Below are positions 43,279 through 53,330 of a stretch of 64,000 nt of DNA, one piece after another; within the stretch, counting starts at the first letter, position 1; every line of letters starts with the position of its first letter. Origin of the DNA: Bacteroidales bacterium. GTDB lineage: Bacteria; Bacteroidota; Bacteroidia; Bacteroidales; F082. The stretch covers positions 1-64,000 of the forward strand of contig JAFTXI010000023.1 in NCBI GenBank assembly GCA_017461665.1. Direction: 5' to 3'. Under the pieces are notes generated by a model. It was not told the DNA's origin and did no database searches. It worked only from the letters and a program-made list of their open reading frames with translations. The position numbers were made by a program, and so were the translations under genes.

Positions 43279-44887
43279 CTTCTCTAACATCTTTATTTAC
43301 AAATACGTCATCAAATCCGGCTCCATTTTTATAACAACCTCTCACTCTCAATTCTTGTTGAAACTCATCATCAAACCACGAAACCACAACCTTCCCCTTC
43401 GATTCATTTATTATATATCCACCCAAAACAGTCCAATCTGAAGCACTAACGTATGTAGTATCTATTTCAAACATTTGATTTTCAATTTTATTTTGTTTGA
43501 TATATACCGGATATGGAATCAATTCGTCATAGAAGAAATCGACAATATTATTTTGTATTGTATAAAAATTATTATTCAACTGTCTATTTTCATCCAGGTG
43601 TAATGTATGTCCTTGACCTTTAAATGTATGCAATTCAGATCGAATTCCCAATTCCTCAGCTTTTTCGTGAATATAGGAAGAACCATACATCTCATCAAAA
43701 AACACTTTGTTAAATTCCCCCAAAGCTCTAAAAGGATATCCAAATCTATAAGGAAGAATTACATCCTTGTCACCATGAAATGAAATTATAGCCGCTTTGG
43801 AATTTTTTAAAATATTTAAATCATAAACACTACCCCATAAATTAGCTACAGCCTTGATTTTAAATTTATTGTATATTTTATTACCAGAAGTTTCCAAGTT
43901 ACCCAGATCCTCTAAAAACAATGAGGAATATGAAGATTCTGGCCTATTCTCATTACGCATGTATGTCAAGTTCATTGCTGTAATACTACCAGCACTTGCG
44001 CCGCCTACGAACAAATTATCAGGATCAATTCGATAAATATCCTTTTTCGACAACAAAAATCTCATTGCAGCATGAGCATCTTGTGTTGCCTGGTAAGCAG
44101 TTCTTTCTATAGCTTTTGAATTAACCCTAAATCCCATTCTGTAATTTATTGACACACAAACATAACCTAATGAAGCGAAATGAGTACACCATCTTTGATA
44201 AGGCTCAGTCGCCTTGTCGCCGATAAAGAACGCACCTCCGTGAATAAACATCATAAGTGGACGCTGAGAAAGAGTATCGTCTTTTGGAATATATATATCC
44301 ATATCTAAGACTAAATCTTTCTTTTTCAAAGAATTAAAAAGACCTATTTTAACTATACTTCCCACATCAATTGTATCGTCAGGAATAGACGTCCAAAAAC
44401 CTTTGGCTTCAGCATATTCTACATTCGTAATTCTCTCAACATCAAATAGTTTTTGTTTATATCTATTCAAATTGAAAGTCTGTTTTTCATCACTAAGATA
44501 AGGATAAAGGGAGAATTTTTTCCTTTTTGAAAAACCGTGACTTAAAATAAAGCCCTCGTATTTATTGTCAGATTGCGACTTTATCTTAAAAGTTACAACA
44601 TCATCATTAGGCAGGGTTAACTTACATTTGTTTTTATGCAGAACAGCCTCAAAGATTCTTGGGCGTAAAGTCAAGCCATTGTCAATAAGATAGAAACGTC
44701 CTTTAGCATACGATTTGTTTATCGAATCCAACTTTACGAAATAAGATTTAGAGTCAGTTTTGTTTTCAAAAATATATGTAGAATATTCATTACTAATATC
44801 TTCACCTGTATTACATGCAAACAAGCAAACAAGCAAAATAAACGATACTAAAATCAGGAAATAACGTAAAAAAACACTTTGTTTCAT
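43256..44887 (-). CDS. Alpha/beta-hydrolase (esterase/lipase-like) lipoprotein
   Basis: This 543-residue protein has a lipoprotein signal peptide with lipobox LFAC (Cys about 25). The N-terminal ~150 residues are a beta-rich region of no known family. The hydrolase domain then shows the oxyanion-hole motif MMFIHGGAFFIGD, nucleophile elbow GGASAGS with the catalytic serine, acid site FHGDKDVILPYRFG and the histidine GQGHTLH. This is a carboxylesterase-type arrangement, and a C-terminal ~80-residue beta-rich tail follows. It probably acts on ester-linked acyl or acetyl groups at the outer membrane. It shares 23 bp with sbcD, an apparently accidental operon link. Confidence 0.85.
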   Translation of the reverse strand: MKQSVFLRYFLILVSFILLVCLFACNTGEDISNEYSTYIFENKTDSKSYFVKLDSINKSYAKGRFYLIDNGLTLRPRIFEAVLHKNKCKLTLPNDDVVTFKIKSQSDNKYEGFILSHGFSKRKKFSLYPYLSDEKQTFNLNRYKQKLFDVERITNVEYAEAKGFWTSIPDDTIDVGSIVKIGLFNSLKKKDLVLDMDIYIPKDDTLSQRPLMMFIHGGAFFIGDKATEPYQRWCTHFASLGYVCVSINYRMGFRVNSKAIERTAYQATQDAHAAMRFLLSKKDIYRIDPDNLFVGGASAGSITAMNLTYMRNENRPESSYSSLFLEDLGNLETSGNKIYNKFKIKAVANLWGSVYDLNILKNSKAAIISFHGDKDVILPYRFGYPFRALGEFNKVFFDEMYGSSYIHEKAEELGIRSELHTFKGQGHTLHLDENRQLNNNFYTIQNNIVDFFYDELIPYPVYIKQNKIENQMFEIDTTYVSASDWTVLGGYIINESKGKVVVSWFDDEFQQELRVRGCYKNGAGFDDVFVNKDVREDEDNPHK

Positions 44888-44980
44888 AAACTACAATTTG
44901 GCTGTAAAGTTATAAAAAATACTTGAATTATTCGTTGTATTTTCTTAATTTCGCGAACTAAAAAATTGTTTGTTAAAATT

Positions 44981-47308
44981 ATGAAAATTATGATTAGAAA
45001 ATTTGTTACCGTATGTTTAATTGCGATAGCATTGACATCATGTTCAAAGAAATTACAACAAGCTGACTACAATGTTATTCCCCTTCCCAAAACTGTCACA
45101 GAAAGTACTGAAAGCCCATTCGTTCTTTCAAAAAATGTCAGTATTACCTATCCAAATTCACAAGTTGAATTGTTAAAAGAGGCAAACTTTTTGTCGGAAT
45201 ATCTTAATGAAATGTTAGGATATTCTTTAAAAGTTGAAGAAGTCGATGAAAGTAAAAACGCCTCTATAAACTTAGTTGTAGATCCATCTGCCTTTACAGA
45301 AGATGATTCTTATAAAATCATTGTAAATAAAGATAATATACACATTATTGGAAGTAACACTTCAGCTGTTTTTTATGGCGTTCAAACGTTAAGAAAGAGT
45401 CTTCCTTTCAATGCAAGAGGAGAAAAAATTGAGTTACCTGCAGCTGAAATTTATGACTATCCTCGTTTTAGTCACAGAGGTATGATGCTCGATGTCAGCC
45501 GTCATATTTTCGACCTTGACTCCATCAAAGAATTTATCGACGTGATGGCGTTACACAACATGAACAAGTTCCATATTCACCTCACCGACGACCAAGGATG
45601 GCGTGTTGAGATAAAGAAATATCCAGAGTTGACAAAAGTTGGTGCATGGCGTTCAGGAACAAAGATTGGTAAAAGTGAAGAATTTGATACTATTCGTTAC
45701 GGCGGTTTTTACACACAAGATGAACTCCGCGACTTGGTTCAATATGCAGCAGATCGTCACATTACCATTATTCCAGAAATAGATTTGCCTGGACACCAAT
45801 TAGCTGCATTAGCAACATATCCTGAATTCGGTTGTACAGGCGGTCCTTACGAAGTTTGGAAACAATGGGGAGTTGCCGACGACGTCATTTGTGCTGGCAA
45901 TGAAGACGCTATGCGTTTCTTAGAAGATGTTTTGACAGAAATCATGGATATTTTCCCAAGCGAATACGTTCACATCGGTGGTGACGAATGTCCTAAAGTT
46001 CGCTGGGAACAATGTCCAAAATGTCAAGCCAGAATAAAAGAATTAGGATTTAAAGACGATGAACATTTCAAAGCTGAGAACTATCTTCAAAGCTATGTTA
46101 TGAAGAGAATGGAGAAATTCGTTGAAGATCATGGACGTAAAGTGATTGGCTGGGACGAGATTCTCGAAGGTGGACTCGGACCTAACGTGACAATAATGAG
46201 TTGGAGAAGCAGCGATGGTGGAAAAGAAGGCGCTAAACAACATCATGATGTAATAATGACACCTTGTTCGCATCTCTACTTCGATTATTATCAGACAGAT
46301 AACACCGATGATGAACCGATAGCTATCGGCGGTTATATTCCAGTTAACAGAGTTTATGAGTTTGAACCTATTCCATCTGGATTGACAAAAGAAGAAGCGA
46401 AACACATTTTGGGACCTCAAGCAAACCTCTGGAGCGAATATATCAAGGATATGAACACAGTATTTTACAGAGTGTTACCAAGAATGGACGCACTCACAGA
46501 AATACAATGGGTTATGCCAGAACAAAAGAACTACGACGACTTCCGCAGTAGAGCTTATAAAATGGTTGAATTATACGACTTAAAAGGATGGAATTATGCT
46601 AAACACATTTTTGATATAGACGTAGATATTGAACCAAATGTTGAAGCTAAATGTATTGACATAACAATGTCTGAATTCGGAGATGGCGATATTTTATATA
46701 CCTTAGACGGAACAGATCCTTTGACAAACGGAACGAAATACACAGGACCTCTTAAAATTACAGAAAGTGCAAAATTAAGAGCTATTGTAAAAAGAAGAAC
46801 AAGTGTTGGCAAAGAATTTAAGACCGATATCGAACTCAGCAAGTCATCGATGAAAGCAATCAGTTTGAAACAAGAACCACACGAAAATTATCGTTACGAA
46901 GGAGCTCAGACTTTGATTGATGGATTGTCAGGCGGTAAGAATTACAAGACAGGAAGATGGATTGCATTCTTTGGTGAGAATTTAGATGCAACTATCGACT
47001 TGGGAGAAGAGCAAGAAATTAGTAATTTGAAGTTCAACTGTAACTTAACCAAAGGCGATTGGATTTTCAACGCTAAATCTGTAAAGATATTAACATCTGC
47101 TGATGGAAATAATTTTGAAGAAATCCATTATCAAGAGTTCCCTATTGAGACTGTAAAAGAAGACGGTGTTGTTTCTTACAATATTGATTTTGAAAAAAAT
47201 AAGGCAAAGTTTGTTAACGTTATCATCGAACCATTTATGTGTCCAGAAGGACATTCTGGTTATGGTTATCCAGCCTGGATTTTCGTTGATGAATTAAAAA
47301 TTAACTAA
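44981..47308 (+). CDS. Beta-N-acetylhexosaminidase (GH20) lipoprotein with C-terminal carbohydrate-binding region
   Basis: The enzyme releases terminal N-acetylglucosamine or N-acetylgalactosamine from glycans. From ATG 44981 the 775-residue protein has lipobox LTSC, an N-terminal GH20b domain (about 35-160), and the catalytic barrel beginning FSHRGMMLDVSRHIF. The paired catalytic acid Asp-Glu is in VHIGGDECPK. A chitobiase-type domain follows (GDGDILYTLDGTDPL), then an F5/8-type C domain (LIDGLSGGKNYKTGRWIAFF, ATIDLGEEQEISNL). The start at 44981 is favoured over the in-frame codon at 44966 because the signal peptide then begins normally. It probably feeds the amino-sugar kinase type of pathway. 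Confidence 0.94.
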   Translation: MKIMIRKFVTVCLIAIALTSCSKKLQQADYNVIPLPKTVTESTESPFVLSKNVSITYPNSQVELLKEANFLSEYLNEMLGYSLKVEEVDESKNASINLVVDPSAFTEDDSYKIIVNKDNIHIIGSNTSAVFYGVQTLRKSLPFNARGEKIELPAAEIYDYPRFSHRGMMLDVSRHIFDLDSIKEFIDVMALHNMNKFHIHLTDDQGWRVEIKKYPELTKVGAWRSGTKIGKSEEFDTIRYGGFYTQDELRDLVQYAADRHITIIPEIDLPGHQLAALATYPEFGCTGGPYEVWKQWGVADDVICAGNEDAMRFLEDVLTEIMDIFPSEYVHIGGDECPKVRWEQCPKCQARIKELGFKDDEHFKAENYLQSYVMKRMEKFVEDHGRKVIGWDEILEGGLGPNVTIMSWRSSDGGKEGAKQHHDVIMTPCSHLYFDYYQTDNTDDEPIAIGGYIPVNRVYEFEPIPSGLTKEEAKHILGPQANLWSEYIKDMNTVFYRVLPRMDALTEIQWVMPEQKNYDDFRSRAYKMVELYDLKGWNYAKHIFDIDVDIEPNVEAKCIDITMSEFGDGDILYTLDGTDPLTNGTKYTGPLKITESAKLRAIVKRRTSVGKEFKTDIELSKSSMKAISLKQEPHENYRYEGAQTLIDGLSGGKNYKTGRWIAFFGENLDATIDLGEEQEISNLKFNCNLTKGDWIFNAKSVKILTSADGNNFEEIHYQEFPIETVKEDGVVSYNIDFEKNKAKFVNVIIEPFMCPEGHSGYGYPAWIFVDELKIN

Positions 47309-47354
47309 TTGAAAAATAATTTTATAGGAAGTAATTTTGTAAAAAATATTTTAT

Positions 47355-47386
47355 TATCTTTGCACTCGCAAACCTCGGGTAGGTTT
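47355..47386 (+). promoter_or_regulatory. rpsP promoter and leader hairpin
   Basis: The -7 box TATCTTTG is at 47355-47362. Within the first transcribed bases AAACCT (47370-47375) pairs with AGGTTT (47381-47386). The hairpin sits 43 bp before the start codon and could take part in translational feedback, though no ribosomal-protein leader model was matched. Confidence 0.45.
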
Positions 47387-47428
47387 AGGTTAAATAATTA
47401 TTTATAAATCAATTAAAAAGAAGAAATT

Positions 47429-47971
47429 ATGTCAGCAAAAATGAGATTACAAAGACATGGTAAAAAAGGTCAACCATTTTATCACATTGTAATTGCAGAC
47501 GCTCGCGCACCACGTGATGGTCGTTTCATTGAAAAAATCGGTACCTACAATCCAGTAGCACAACCAGCACAGATCAACATCAACTTTGACAAAGCTTTAG
47601 ATTGGCTCAACAAAGGTGCTCAACCAACAGACACAGTACGTTCAATTCTTTCACAAAAAGGCGTTTTGTTAAAGAAACACTTATTGGTTGGTGTTAAGAA
47701 AGGTGCTATGACAGCTGAACAAGCAGAAGTCAAGTTCCAAAATTGGATGAAAGAAAAAGAAGCTAAAGCAGCTGAATCAGCAAAAGCTACAGCAGAACAA
47801 AAGAGAGCTGCTCAAAAAGAAAGATTAGAAGCAGAAGCTAAAGTTAACGAAGCACGTATCGCTGAGTTGGCAAAAAGAAGAGCTGAAGCCACAGCAGCAG
47901 AAGCAGCTGAAAACGCAGAAGCTACAGAAGAAGCTCCAGCAGCTGAAGAAACAACAGAAGCAGAAGCTTGA
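47429..47971 (+). CDS. rpsP: 30S ribosomal protein S16
   Basis: The first ~80 residues are canonical bS16 ([50 protein letters not shown]). The protein continues to 180 residues with a highly charged, Ala/Glu/Lys-rich tail ([14 protein letters not shown] at the end) that is roughly double the E. coli length. Such tails are usual in Bacteroidota S16. The gene is monocistronic, between a promoter box and a strong terminator, separated from rimM and trmD with which it is clustered in other phyla. Confidence 0.97.
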   Translation: MSAKMRLQRHGKKGQPFYHIVIADARAPRDGRFIEKIGTYNPVAQPAQININFDKALDWLNKGAQPTDTVRSILSQKGVLLKKHLLVGVKKGAMTAEQAEVKFQNWMKEKEAKAAESAKATAEQKRAAQKERLEAEAKVNEARIAELAKRRAEATAAEAAENAEATEEAPAAEETTEAEA

Positions 47972-47995
47972 GATTCTAAGTCTTGATAAAATAAT

Positions 47996-48028
47996 AAAAC
48001 TCCGTCAGAATATCGGCGGAGTTTTTTT
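47996..48028 (+). terminator. Terminator of rpsP
   Basis: AAAACTCCG pairs with CGGAGTTTT and a run of T's follows. Confidence 0.9.
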
Positions 48029-48109
48029 GTTTTAAAACCATTTCTAAAATAAACTTTATACGACACTAATTTTGTGTTTTGTAATATACTCTCCTGCTTA
48101 TTTTTTTTG

Positions 48110-48117
48110 TAACTTTG
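48110..48117 (+). promoter_or_regulatory. -7 promoter box of the metal-exporter gene
   Basis: TAACTTTG, 72 bp before the start codon. Confidence 0.5.
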
Positions 48118-48188
48118 TAAGGTCAACAATGTTATTACAGACGACATTAAATTAAAAATACGAAACAAACAATAAAGATTATTAAAGA

Positions 48189-49394
48189 ATGACTCTAAAT
48201 ACTTTCTATATTATTCTACAACAAACTCTTATAATCACGACATTGGTGATAGGAATGATGATGGTGATTGAATTTATCAATGTCAGGACAGGTGGAATAT
48301 GGTCCAATAAGTTACAAAAGTCACCAGCAATTCAAATTATTTTTTCAATCATCATGGGAATCATCCCGGGCTGCCTCGGAACATATACGGTAGTCTCACT
48401 ATACGTTCATAGAGTTCTCAACTTTCCCGCATTGATGGCGGCACTGATAACAACAACAGGTGATGAAGCGTTCTTTATGTTTTCGTTATTCCCCGAAAAA
48501 GCATTGATAATAAACCTTATAATTGTAGCTATCGCTCTAATTGTTGCTGTGACACTACAATTAACGATGAAAAATAAATTCATCGGTTTGCATAGAGAAA
48601 TGTCCTTCCCCATTCATGAAAACGAATCTTGTAGTCACAATCATCATAAACATTATAATGTCAAGTCTAATATAAAGAACATAAGTTTTGTTCGTGCCTT
48701 GCTAATAACATTTTGTGTCGGTGTATTGATATTAGTTTTCAGTGGTATTGTCGATGGATCTCATCAACTTAACCTTCTTATGGGAGGTCAGACTGAAGAA
48801 AGTGTAATTCATTCTCTCGATAATGAGACCACATGCAAACACAATCACGAGACAACAAATTGCGAAGGATTTCACAATCATTGCCACGATACACATCATC
48901 ATGAGGCAGAACATCATCACGATCATGGAGGCGAAGCCGATTGGATTAGATTTATCCTTATAGTATTGTTTGTCACGATATTGATAATTGTTATCGTTGC
49001 AGAAGAACACTTCTTAGAAGAACATCTATGGGAACACGTCATTAAAGTTCATCTTCCGAAGATATTCTTGTGGACTTTTGGAGTTATCTTATGTCTGACT
49101 ATTATAAACAACTTTGTCAATATTCAGGATTTGATTCACTCCAAACCATTTGTAGTGTTATTGTTAGCAATATTAATAGGAATCATTCCGCAGTCGGGAC
49201 CGCATTTGTTATTCGTTCTATTGTTTGCACAAGGCAGTCTTCCATTAGGAATATTTCTTGCAAACTGTATTGTTCAAGACGGACATGGCGCGCTTCCTTT
49301 GTTAGCTGAATCAAGAAAGGCATTCTTAGTTTCAAAAGGAATCAAGATTGCCATTGCTTTGATTGTAGGAACAATTGGAATCTTGGTATCTTAA
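48189..49394 (+). CDS. Putative heavy-metal/manganese exporter (10-TM ArsP_2-like)
   Basis: This 401-residue membrane protein has about ten hydrophobic spans in two related halves. Each half contains a Gly-Pro-rich helix start (MGIIPGCLGTYTVVSLY and LIGIIPQSGPHLLFVLLFAQ), the mark of the putative 10-TM heavy-metal exporter family. Two cytoplasmic or periplasmic loops are crammed with metal ligands: SHNHHKHYN (about 154-162) and a Cys/His cluster CKHNHETTNCEGFHNHCHD followed by HHHEAEHHHDHGG (about 217-250). These argue for binding and moving a divalent metal such as manganese or zinc. No riboswitch was recognised upstream. Confidence 0.8.
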   Translation: MTLNTFYIILQQTLIITTLVIGMMMVIEFINVRTGGIWSNKLQKSPAIQIIFSIIMGIIPGCLGTYTVVSLYVHRVLNFPALMAALITTTGDEAFFMFSLFPEKALIINLIIVAIALIVAVTLQLTMKNKFIGLHREMSFPIHENESCSHNHHKHYNVKSNIKNISFVRALLITFCVGVLILVFSGIVDGSHQLNLLMGGQTEESVIHSLDNETTCKHNHETTNCEGFHNHCHDTHHHEAEHHHDHGGEADWIRFILIVLFVTILIIVIVAEEHFLEEHLWEHVIKVHLPKIFLWTFGVILCLTIINNFVNIQDLIHSKPFVVLLLAILIGIIPQSGPHLLFVLLFAQGSLPLGIFLANCIVQDGHGALPLLAESRKAFLVSKGIKIAIALIVGTIGILVS

Positions 49395-49398
49395 CACG

Positions 49399-50439
49399 CT
49401 ATTTACTTAAGTCAATGTAAATAGGTAAATGATCACTATATCCGCCTTGATATTTAGGACCGATATAAGTGCGAAACAACTTTTTTCCACCGTATGGCCT
49501 ATCTTCTACAAATAGGAAATCAGCATGGAATATTGACGCAGATTTCTTATTGTAACACAACGATTTATTTTCTTTATATAAAGCATTACTTATTATTATC
49601 TGATCGAATGTTTGCCACTTATATTGATGTTTCAAAGTACCTTCAAATCCCAACTTTTTCTCATCAGAAAACAGATTTATCAATGTGTCATTTTTAGAAT
49701 AACGATGTTCTGGTTTTGCACGTAAAACATTTATGATACTATTGTCAAAAGGAGTATCATTATAATCTCCCATTATCACAATTTTGGGAATCTCCTTGCT
49801 AACCAATATCAAAGAATCAACTTTTTCTCTAAGAGTCTTTGCATTCAATTCTCTCAAATACATAGTCTCCTTTTCGCCACCATATCTTGAAGTCCAATGA
49901 TTTACAAAACAATGAAGAGTATCGCTATTTCTATCATAAAACTTAGCATACAAAATATCTCTTGTCTTAATAATTGTATTATTGGGACTTCTTATTTTTA
50001 TCGCCTCACTTTCTATAAGTTGCAACTTATCAATAGAATATACCATCGCAACATCGATTCCCCTCCTATCATCACCTTCGTAATGAATAATTCTATAATT
50101 ATGTTTTTTTAAAGGAGTTTCTTGAAAAATCATCTTCGCCACGTATGCATTTTCAATTTCGCATAATCCAAGAATGCCAAGCGGTTCACCATCGGAAAGA
50201 GACAAAATCGCTTTATAAATATTGTTTCGTTTTCGATAAAAACGCGATAAAGTCCAATGTTGATCGCCATCTTCCGTAAATTCATTATAAACTCTTGTAG
50301 AATCGACAAAAGGATCAAAGAAATTTTCAAGATTCCAGAATGCAATTCTAATAGATTTATCATTCTGAGAAAATAAAACATTCTCACTAAATATTTGTAT
50401 TACAATAAAGAATGTGAATATGGATAATATTTTCTTCAT
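49399..50439 (-). CDS. Exported endonuclease/exonuclease/phosphatase-family protein
   Basis: This 346-residue protein has a signal peptide (about 1-24). DNase I-like EEP fold motifs follow: FWNLENFFDPFVDS with the metal-binding Asn and Glu, RGIDVAMVY, MGDYNDTPFDNS and a C-terminal SDHLPIYID with the catalytic Asp-His. It is a phosphodiesterase or nuclease acting outside the cytoplasm; the substrate (DNA, RNA, lipid head group or phosphatidylinositol) is not decided by motifs. It is convergent with the metal-exporter gene (4 bp apart) and divergent from the thioredoxin-like gene. Confidence 0.88.
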   Translation of the reverse strand: MKKILSIFTFFIVIQIFSENVLFSQNDKSIRIAFWNLENFFDPFVDSTRVYNEFTEDGDQHWTLSRFYRKRNNIYKAILSLSDGEPLGILGLCEIENAYVAKMIFQETPLKKHNYRIIHYEGDDRRGIDVAMVYSIDKLQLIESEAIKIRSPNNTIIKTRDILYAKFYDRNSDTLHCFVNHWTSRYGGEKETMYLRELNAKTLREKVDSLILVSKEIPKIVIMGDYNDTPFDNSIINVLRAKPEHRYSKNDTLINLFSDEKKLGFEGTLKHQYKWQTFDQIIISNALYKENKSLCYNKKSASIFHADFLFVEDRPYGGKKLFRTYIGPKYQGGYSDHLPIYIDLSK

Positions 50440-50468
50440 AATAAAAAGGTTTCAAAAGGTTTATGGCG

Positions 50469-50517
50469 CAAAAGTATATATTATTTTTGGTTTAAAAAAA
50501 TATTCTGAGTATCTTTG
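50469..50517. promoter_or_regulatory. Divergent -7 promoter boxes
   Basis: Minus-strand TACTTTTG at 50469-50476 serves the EEP gene. Plus-strand TATCTTTG at 50510-50517 serves the thioredoxin-like gene, 22 bp before its ATG. Confidence 0.5.
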
Positions 50518-50538
50518 TTCACTTTTTTATAAGAATTA

Positions 50539-51807
50539 ATGATGAAATCGTTTTTTGGCTGTTTTTTATTCATAGTTTTGTTAACATTTCCTACTTTCGC
50601 ATTATCACAAATGAAGATTAAAGTCGATGTAGAAGAGCAAAATGATAGTATTTTTTATCTCATTAAATATAAAAGTGACAAAACGCACATTGTAATAGAT
50701 ACAACTTACAACAACATTTTTAGTAATTCAGAGAATATTCCAGAAGGAATCTATGTCATAGCAGACAGCGAACAATATCCTATTTTTGAAATACTTATAG
50801 GTAAGGACCAAAAATTTTCCATCAAAGTAAACGATTTGATGGATTTGAAATCATATAAGGTTAAAGGCAGCAAAGAAACATCTTCTTATTTTAAAGTTTA
50901 TTCTCAAACTGTTCATAACAATTTATATATTAAAGCTTTAAAAAGTGAAATAGAATATAATCCTAACAACATGGAAAAAATCGATTCATTAGAAAAATCG
51001 CTTTATGATTATCAAGAATCGATGCTAAGTAAAGACAATAATTCTTTCCTGAACACCTATATCAAATCTATAGAAAAAGTTATTGTCCCTCAAGATGTTG
51101 AATTTATTGAAAAATATATTATCGAACATTATTTTGACAATATTCCACTTTGTGACGTACGTATTTTAAATTCGAGATTGCTGAAAAACAAGTTAGATGA
51201 TTTTTTCAATAATTATATGAAATTGCAATCACCGCTTTATATATCTGAGCAAATTGACAATCTAATTTCAAAAGTAAATGATTGTCATGAAGTTAGAGAT
51301 TATATTCTTTGGTATTTGTATTCAAAGTATTTCAAAACAGATAATGTTGATGATGAGTTTGTATTTATCCATTTAGTTGACAATTATTTTTCAAAACTTG
51401 AAATTTCAAATCTCACTCAAAACATTAGAGATGAAATTGTTAAAAGAACCAATATTTTAAAAAACATTACGATTGGCCATACCGCACCTACTCTATTGTT
51501 TTTCGATGATGAAGGCAATGAAGTAAATTTATATGATATTCAATCAAACTACATTGTTTTATTTTTTTACAAGCCTGAATGTCAGAGATGTATAAGAGAT
51601 AAAAGGATTTTAGGACTTGTTGAAAAAAGGAGAAAAGATTTAAAAGTGATAAGGATTGATATTTCTGATGAAGAGAAATATCAGGAAATAATTGAAACTT
51701 ACGATTTGTCAACGACACCGGAGATTTTCATTCTCGACAAAGACAAAAAAATAATTGACAAAGACGTTAGTGCAGAAAGAATAGAATTTTACATAACTGA
51801 GAAATAA
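50539..51807 (+). CDS. Exported thioredoxin-like protein (DUF4369/TlpA-type)
   Basis: The 422-residue protein has a signal peptide ending FALSQ. The N-terminal part (about 25-120) has the beta-rich pattern of DUF4369, the middle is helical (about 120-300), and a C-terminal thioredoxin fold carries the redox motif CQRC in FFYKPECQRCIRDKR and the cis-proline in LSTTPEIFI. Such proteins reduce or isomerise disulfides in the Bacteroidota periplasm, often in response to cell-surface assembly. mnmE follows after 10 bp, so both may be on one transcript. Confidence 0.85.
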   Translation: MMKSFFGCFLFIVLLTFPTFALSQMKIKVDVEEQNDSIFYLIKYKSDKTHIVIDTTYNNIFSNSENIPEGIYVIADSEQYPIFEILIGKDQKFSIKVNDLMDLKSYKVKGSKETSSYFKVYSQTVHNNLYIKALKSEIEYNPNNMEKIDSLEKSLYDYQESMLSKDNNSFLNTYIKSIEKVIVPQDVEFIEKYIIEHYFDNIPLCDVRILNSRLLKNKLDDFFNNYMKLQSPLYISEQIDNLISKVNDCHEVRDYILWYLYSKYFKTDNVDDEFVFIHLVDNYFSKLEISNLTQNIRDEIVKRTNILKNITIGHTAPTLLFFDDEGNEVNLYDIQSNYIVLFFYKPECQRCIRDKRILGLVEKRRKDLKVIRIDISDEEKYQEIIETYDLSTTPEIFILDKDKKIIDKDVSAERIEFYITEK

Positions 51808-51817
51808 CAAATTAACA

Positions 51818-53326
51818 ATGAGTTACTTAACAAAGGAAACAATATGTGCCATTGCGACAGCTTCAGGCACAGCTGCGATGGCAATAGTTAGAATGTCGGG
51901 TGAAGATAGTCTTAAGATTGCATTATCGAAGTTTGTCGGAAAAGGAAAAAAATTGACATCGGAGAATATTGTTCCAAACAGAATGTATTATGGCGAGATT
52001 GTCAATTCTGATGATAAAGTAGTTGATGATGTGATGTTTACTTATTTCAGAGCGCCACATTCCTACACAGGAGAAGATTCAGTTGAGATAGTTTGTCACG
52101 GTTCTCCGTATATTCAAAATAAGATATTGGAGATTATGATAAAATCGGGAGCAAGATTAGCAAAAGGTGGTGAATATAGTATGCGTGCTTTCATCAACAA
52201 TAAAATGGATTTGACGCAAGCTGAAGCTGTTGCTGACCTTATCTCATCTCAAACAGAAGCAGAACATCGTATCGCGATGAATCAGTTGAAAGGCGGATTC
52301 TCCAAAGAATTACAGATTTTAAGAAGCAAGTTGTTGGACTTAACATCGCTGATGGAGTTGGAATTGGACTTTTCGGAAGAAGATGTGGAATTTGCCGACA
52401 GAAAAAAGTTGAATGCAATTGTTGACGAGTCGGCACATCATATCAACAAACTCACTGATTCATTTAAACTCGGAAACACCATAAAGAAAGGCATTCCTGT
52501 TGCTATCGTCGGCGACACCAATGCCGGGAAAAGCACGTTGTTGAATGCACTTGTTGGCGAAGAAAGAGCTATCGTTTCTGACATTGCCGGCACTACACGC
52601 GACACTATAGAAGAAACGATGAATATCAATGGCAAGATGTTCAGATTCATTGATACTGCGGGAATTAGAGAGACAGACGACACAATAGAAAAGATTGGCA
52701 TAGAAAGAGCGTTCAAAAAAATTTCCGAAGCTGATATTATCTTAGGTCTCCTCGACCTTAACCAATCGAATGACAAATACTTTGCTTCTGCGAGACAAAT
52801 CATCTCTAATGTGGATTTATTGAAACAGAAACTCATCTTGATATTCAACAAAGTTGACTTAAACATGAGTGGTATGTGGATGGACTCGGAAGAGATTATA
52901 GACATGTTGAGAAGTTCTATAGAAAGAAGCATTGAGAAGAGCGGCGCATATATGATTGACGAATACAAATACAGCATAAGCGGAACAGACTGTTATGATA
53001 TTAGAAATCTCATCAAGTACAAATTTATTTCTGCCAAGAACGAGAGAGATATTGAAAGTCTAAAAAATGAAATCGAGTATTATGGCAGGAATCTTAATGT
53101 TGGTGAGAACGAGGTTCTTGTCACTAATTTACGTCATTACGAGGCATTAGTCAAAGCCGGCGATGCTTTATGTAAGGTTAAGGAAGGATTAGAATCAGGA
53201 CTCTCGACAGAGTTTGTTGCTCAAGATCTTAAATCTGTTTTATATCATCTTGGAGAAATAACAGGCGAAATAAGTAACACCGAGGTGCTCAACAACTTGT
53301 TCGGAAGATTCTGCATCGGAAAGTAA
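51818..53326 (+). CDS. mnmE: tRNA modification GTPase MnmE
   Basis: MnmE with MnmG (GidA) installs the 5-(carboxy/amino)methyl group on wobble uridine of several tRNAs. The 502-residue protein has the tetrahydrofolate-binding N-domain (ICAIATASGTAAMAIVRMSG), a helical domain, the G domain (GDTNAGKSTLLNAL P-loop, DIAGTTRDT switch I, DTAGIRETDD switch II, NKVD) and the C-terminal FGRFCIGK with the catalytic cysteine. It is complete. The scar of an integrase gene follows within 5 bp. Confidence 0.97.
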   Translation: MSYLTKETICAIATASGTAAMAIVRMSGEDSLKIALSKFVGKGKKLTSENIVPNRMYYGEIVNSDDKVVDDVMFTYFRAPHSYTGEDSVEIVCHGSPYIQNKILEIMIKSGARLAKGGEYSMRAFINNKMDLTQAEAVADLISSQTEAEHRIAMNQLKGGFSKELQILRSKLLDLTSLMELELDFSEEDVEFADRKKLNAIVDESAHHINKLTDSFKLGNTIKKGIPVAIVGDTNAGKSTLLNALVGEERAIVSDIAGTTRDTIEETMNINGKMFRFIDTAGIRETDDTIEKIGIERAFKKISEADIILGLLDLNQSNDKYFASARQIISNVDLLKQKLILIFNKVDLNMSGMWMDSEEIIDMLRSSIERSIEKSGAYMIDEYKYSISGTDCYDIRNLIKYKFISAKNERDIESLKNEIEYYGRNLNVGENEVLVTNLRHYEALVKAGDALCKVKEGLESGLSTEFVAQDLKSVLYHLGEITGEISNTEVLNNLFGRFCIGK

Positions 53327-53330
53327 ATCA

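Noticed and set aside
52438..52977. 179-codon open frame on the minus strand
   Set aside because: Antisense to the GTPase domain of mnmE; Ser/Leu/Ile-rich without motifs.
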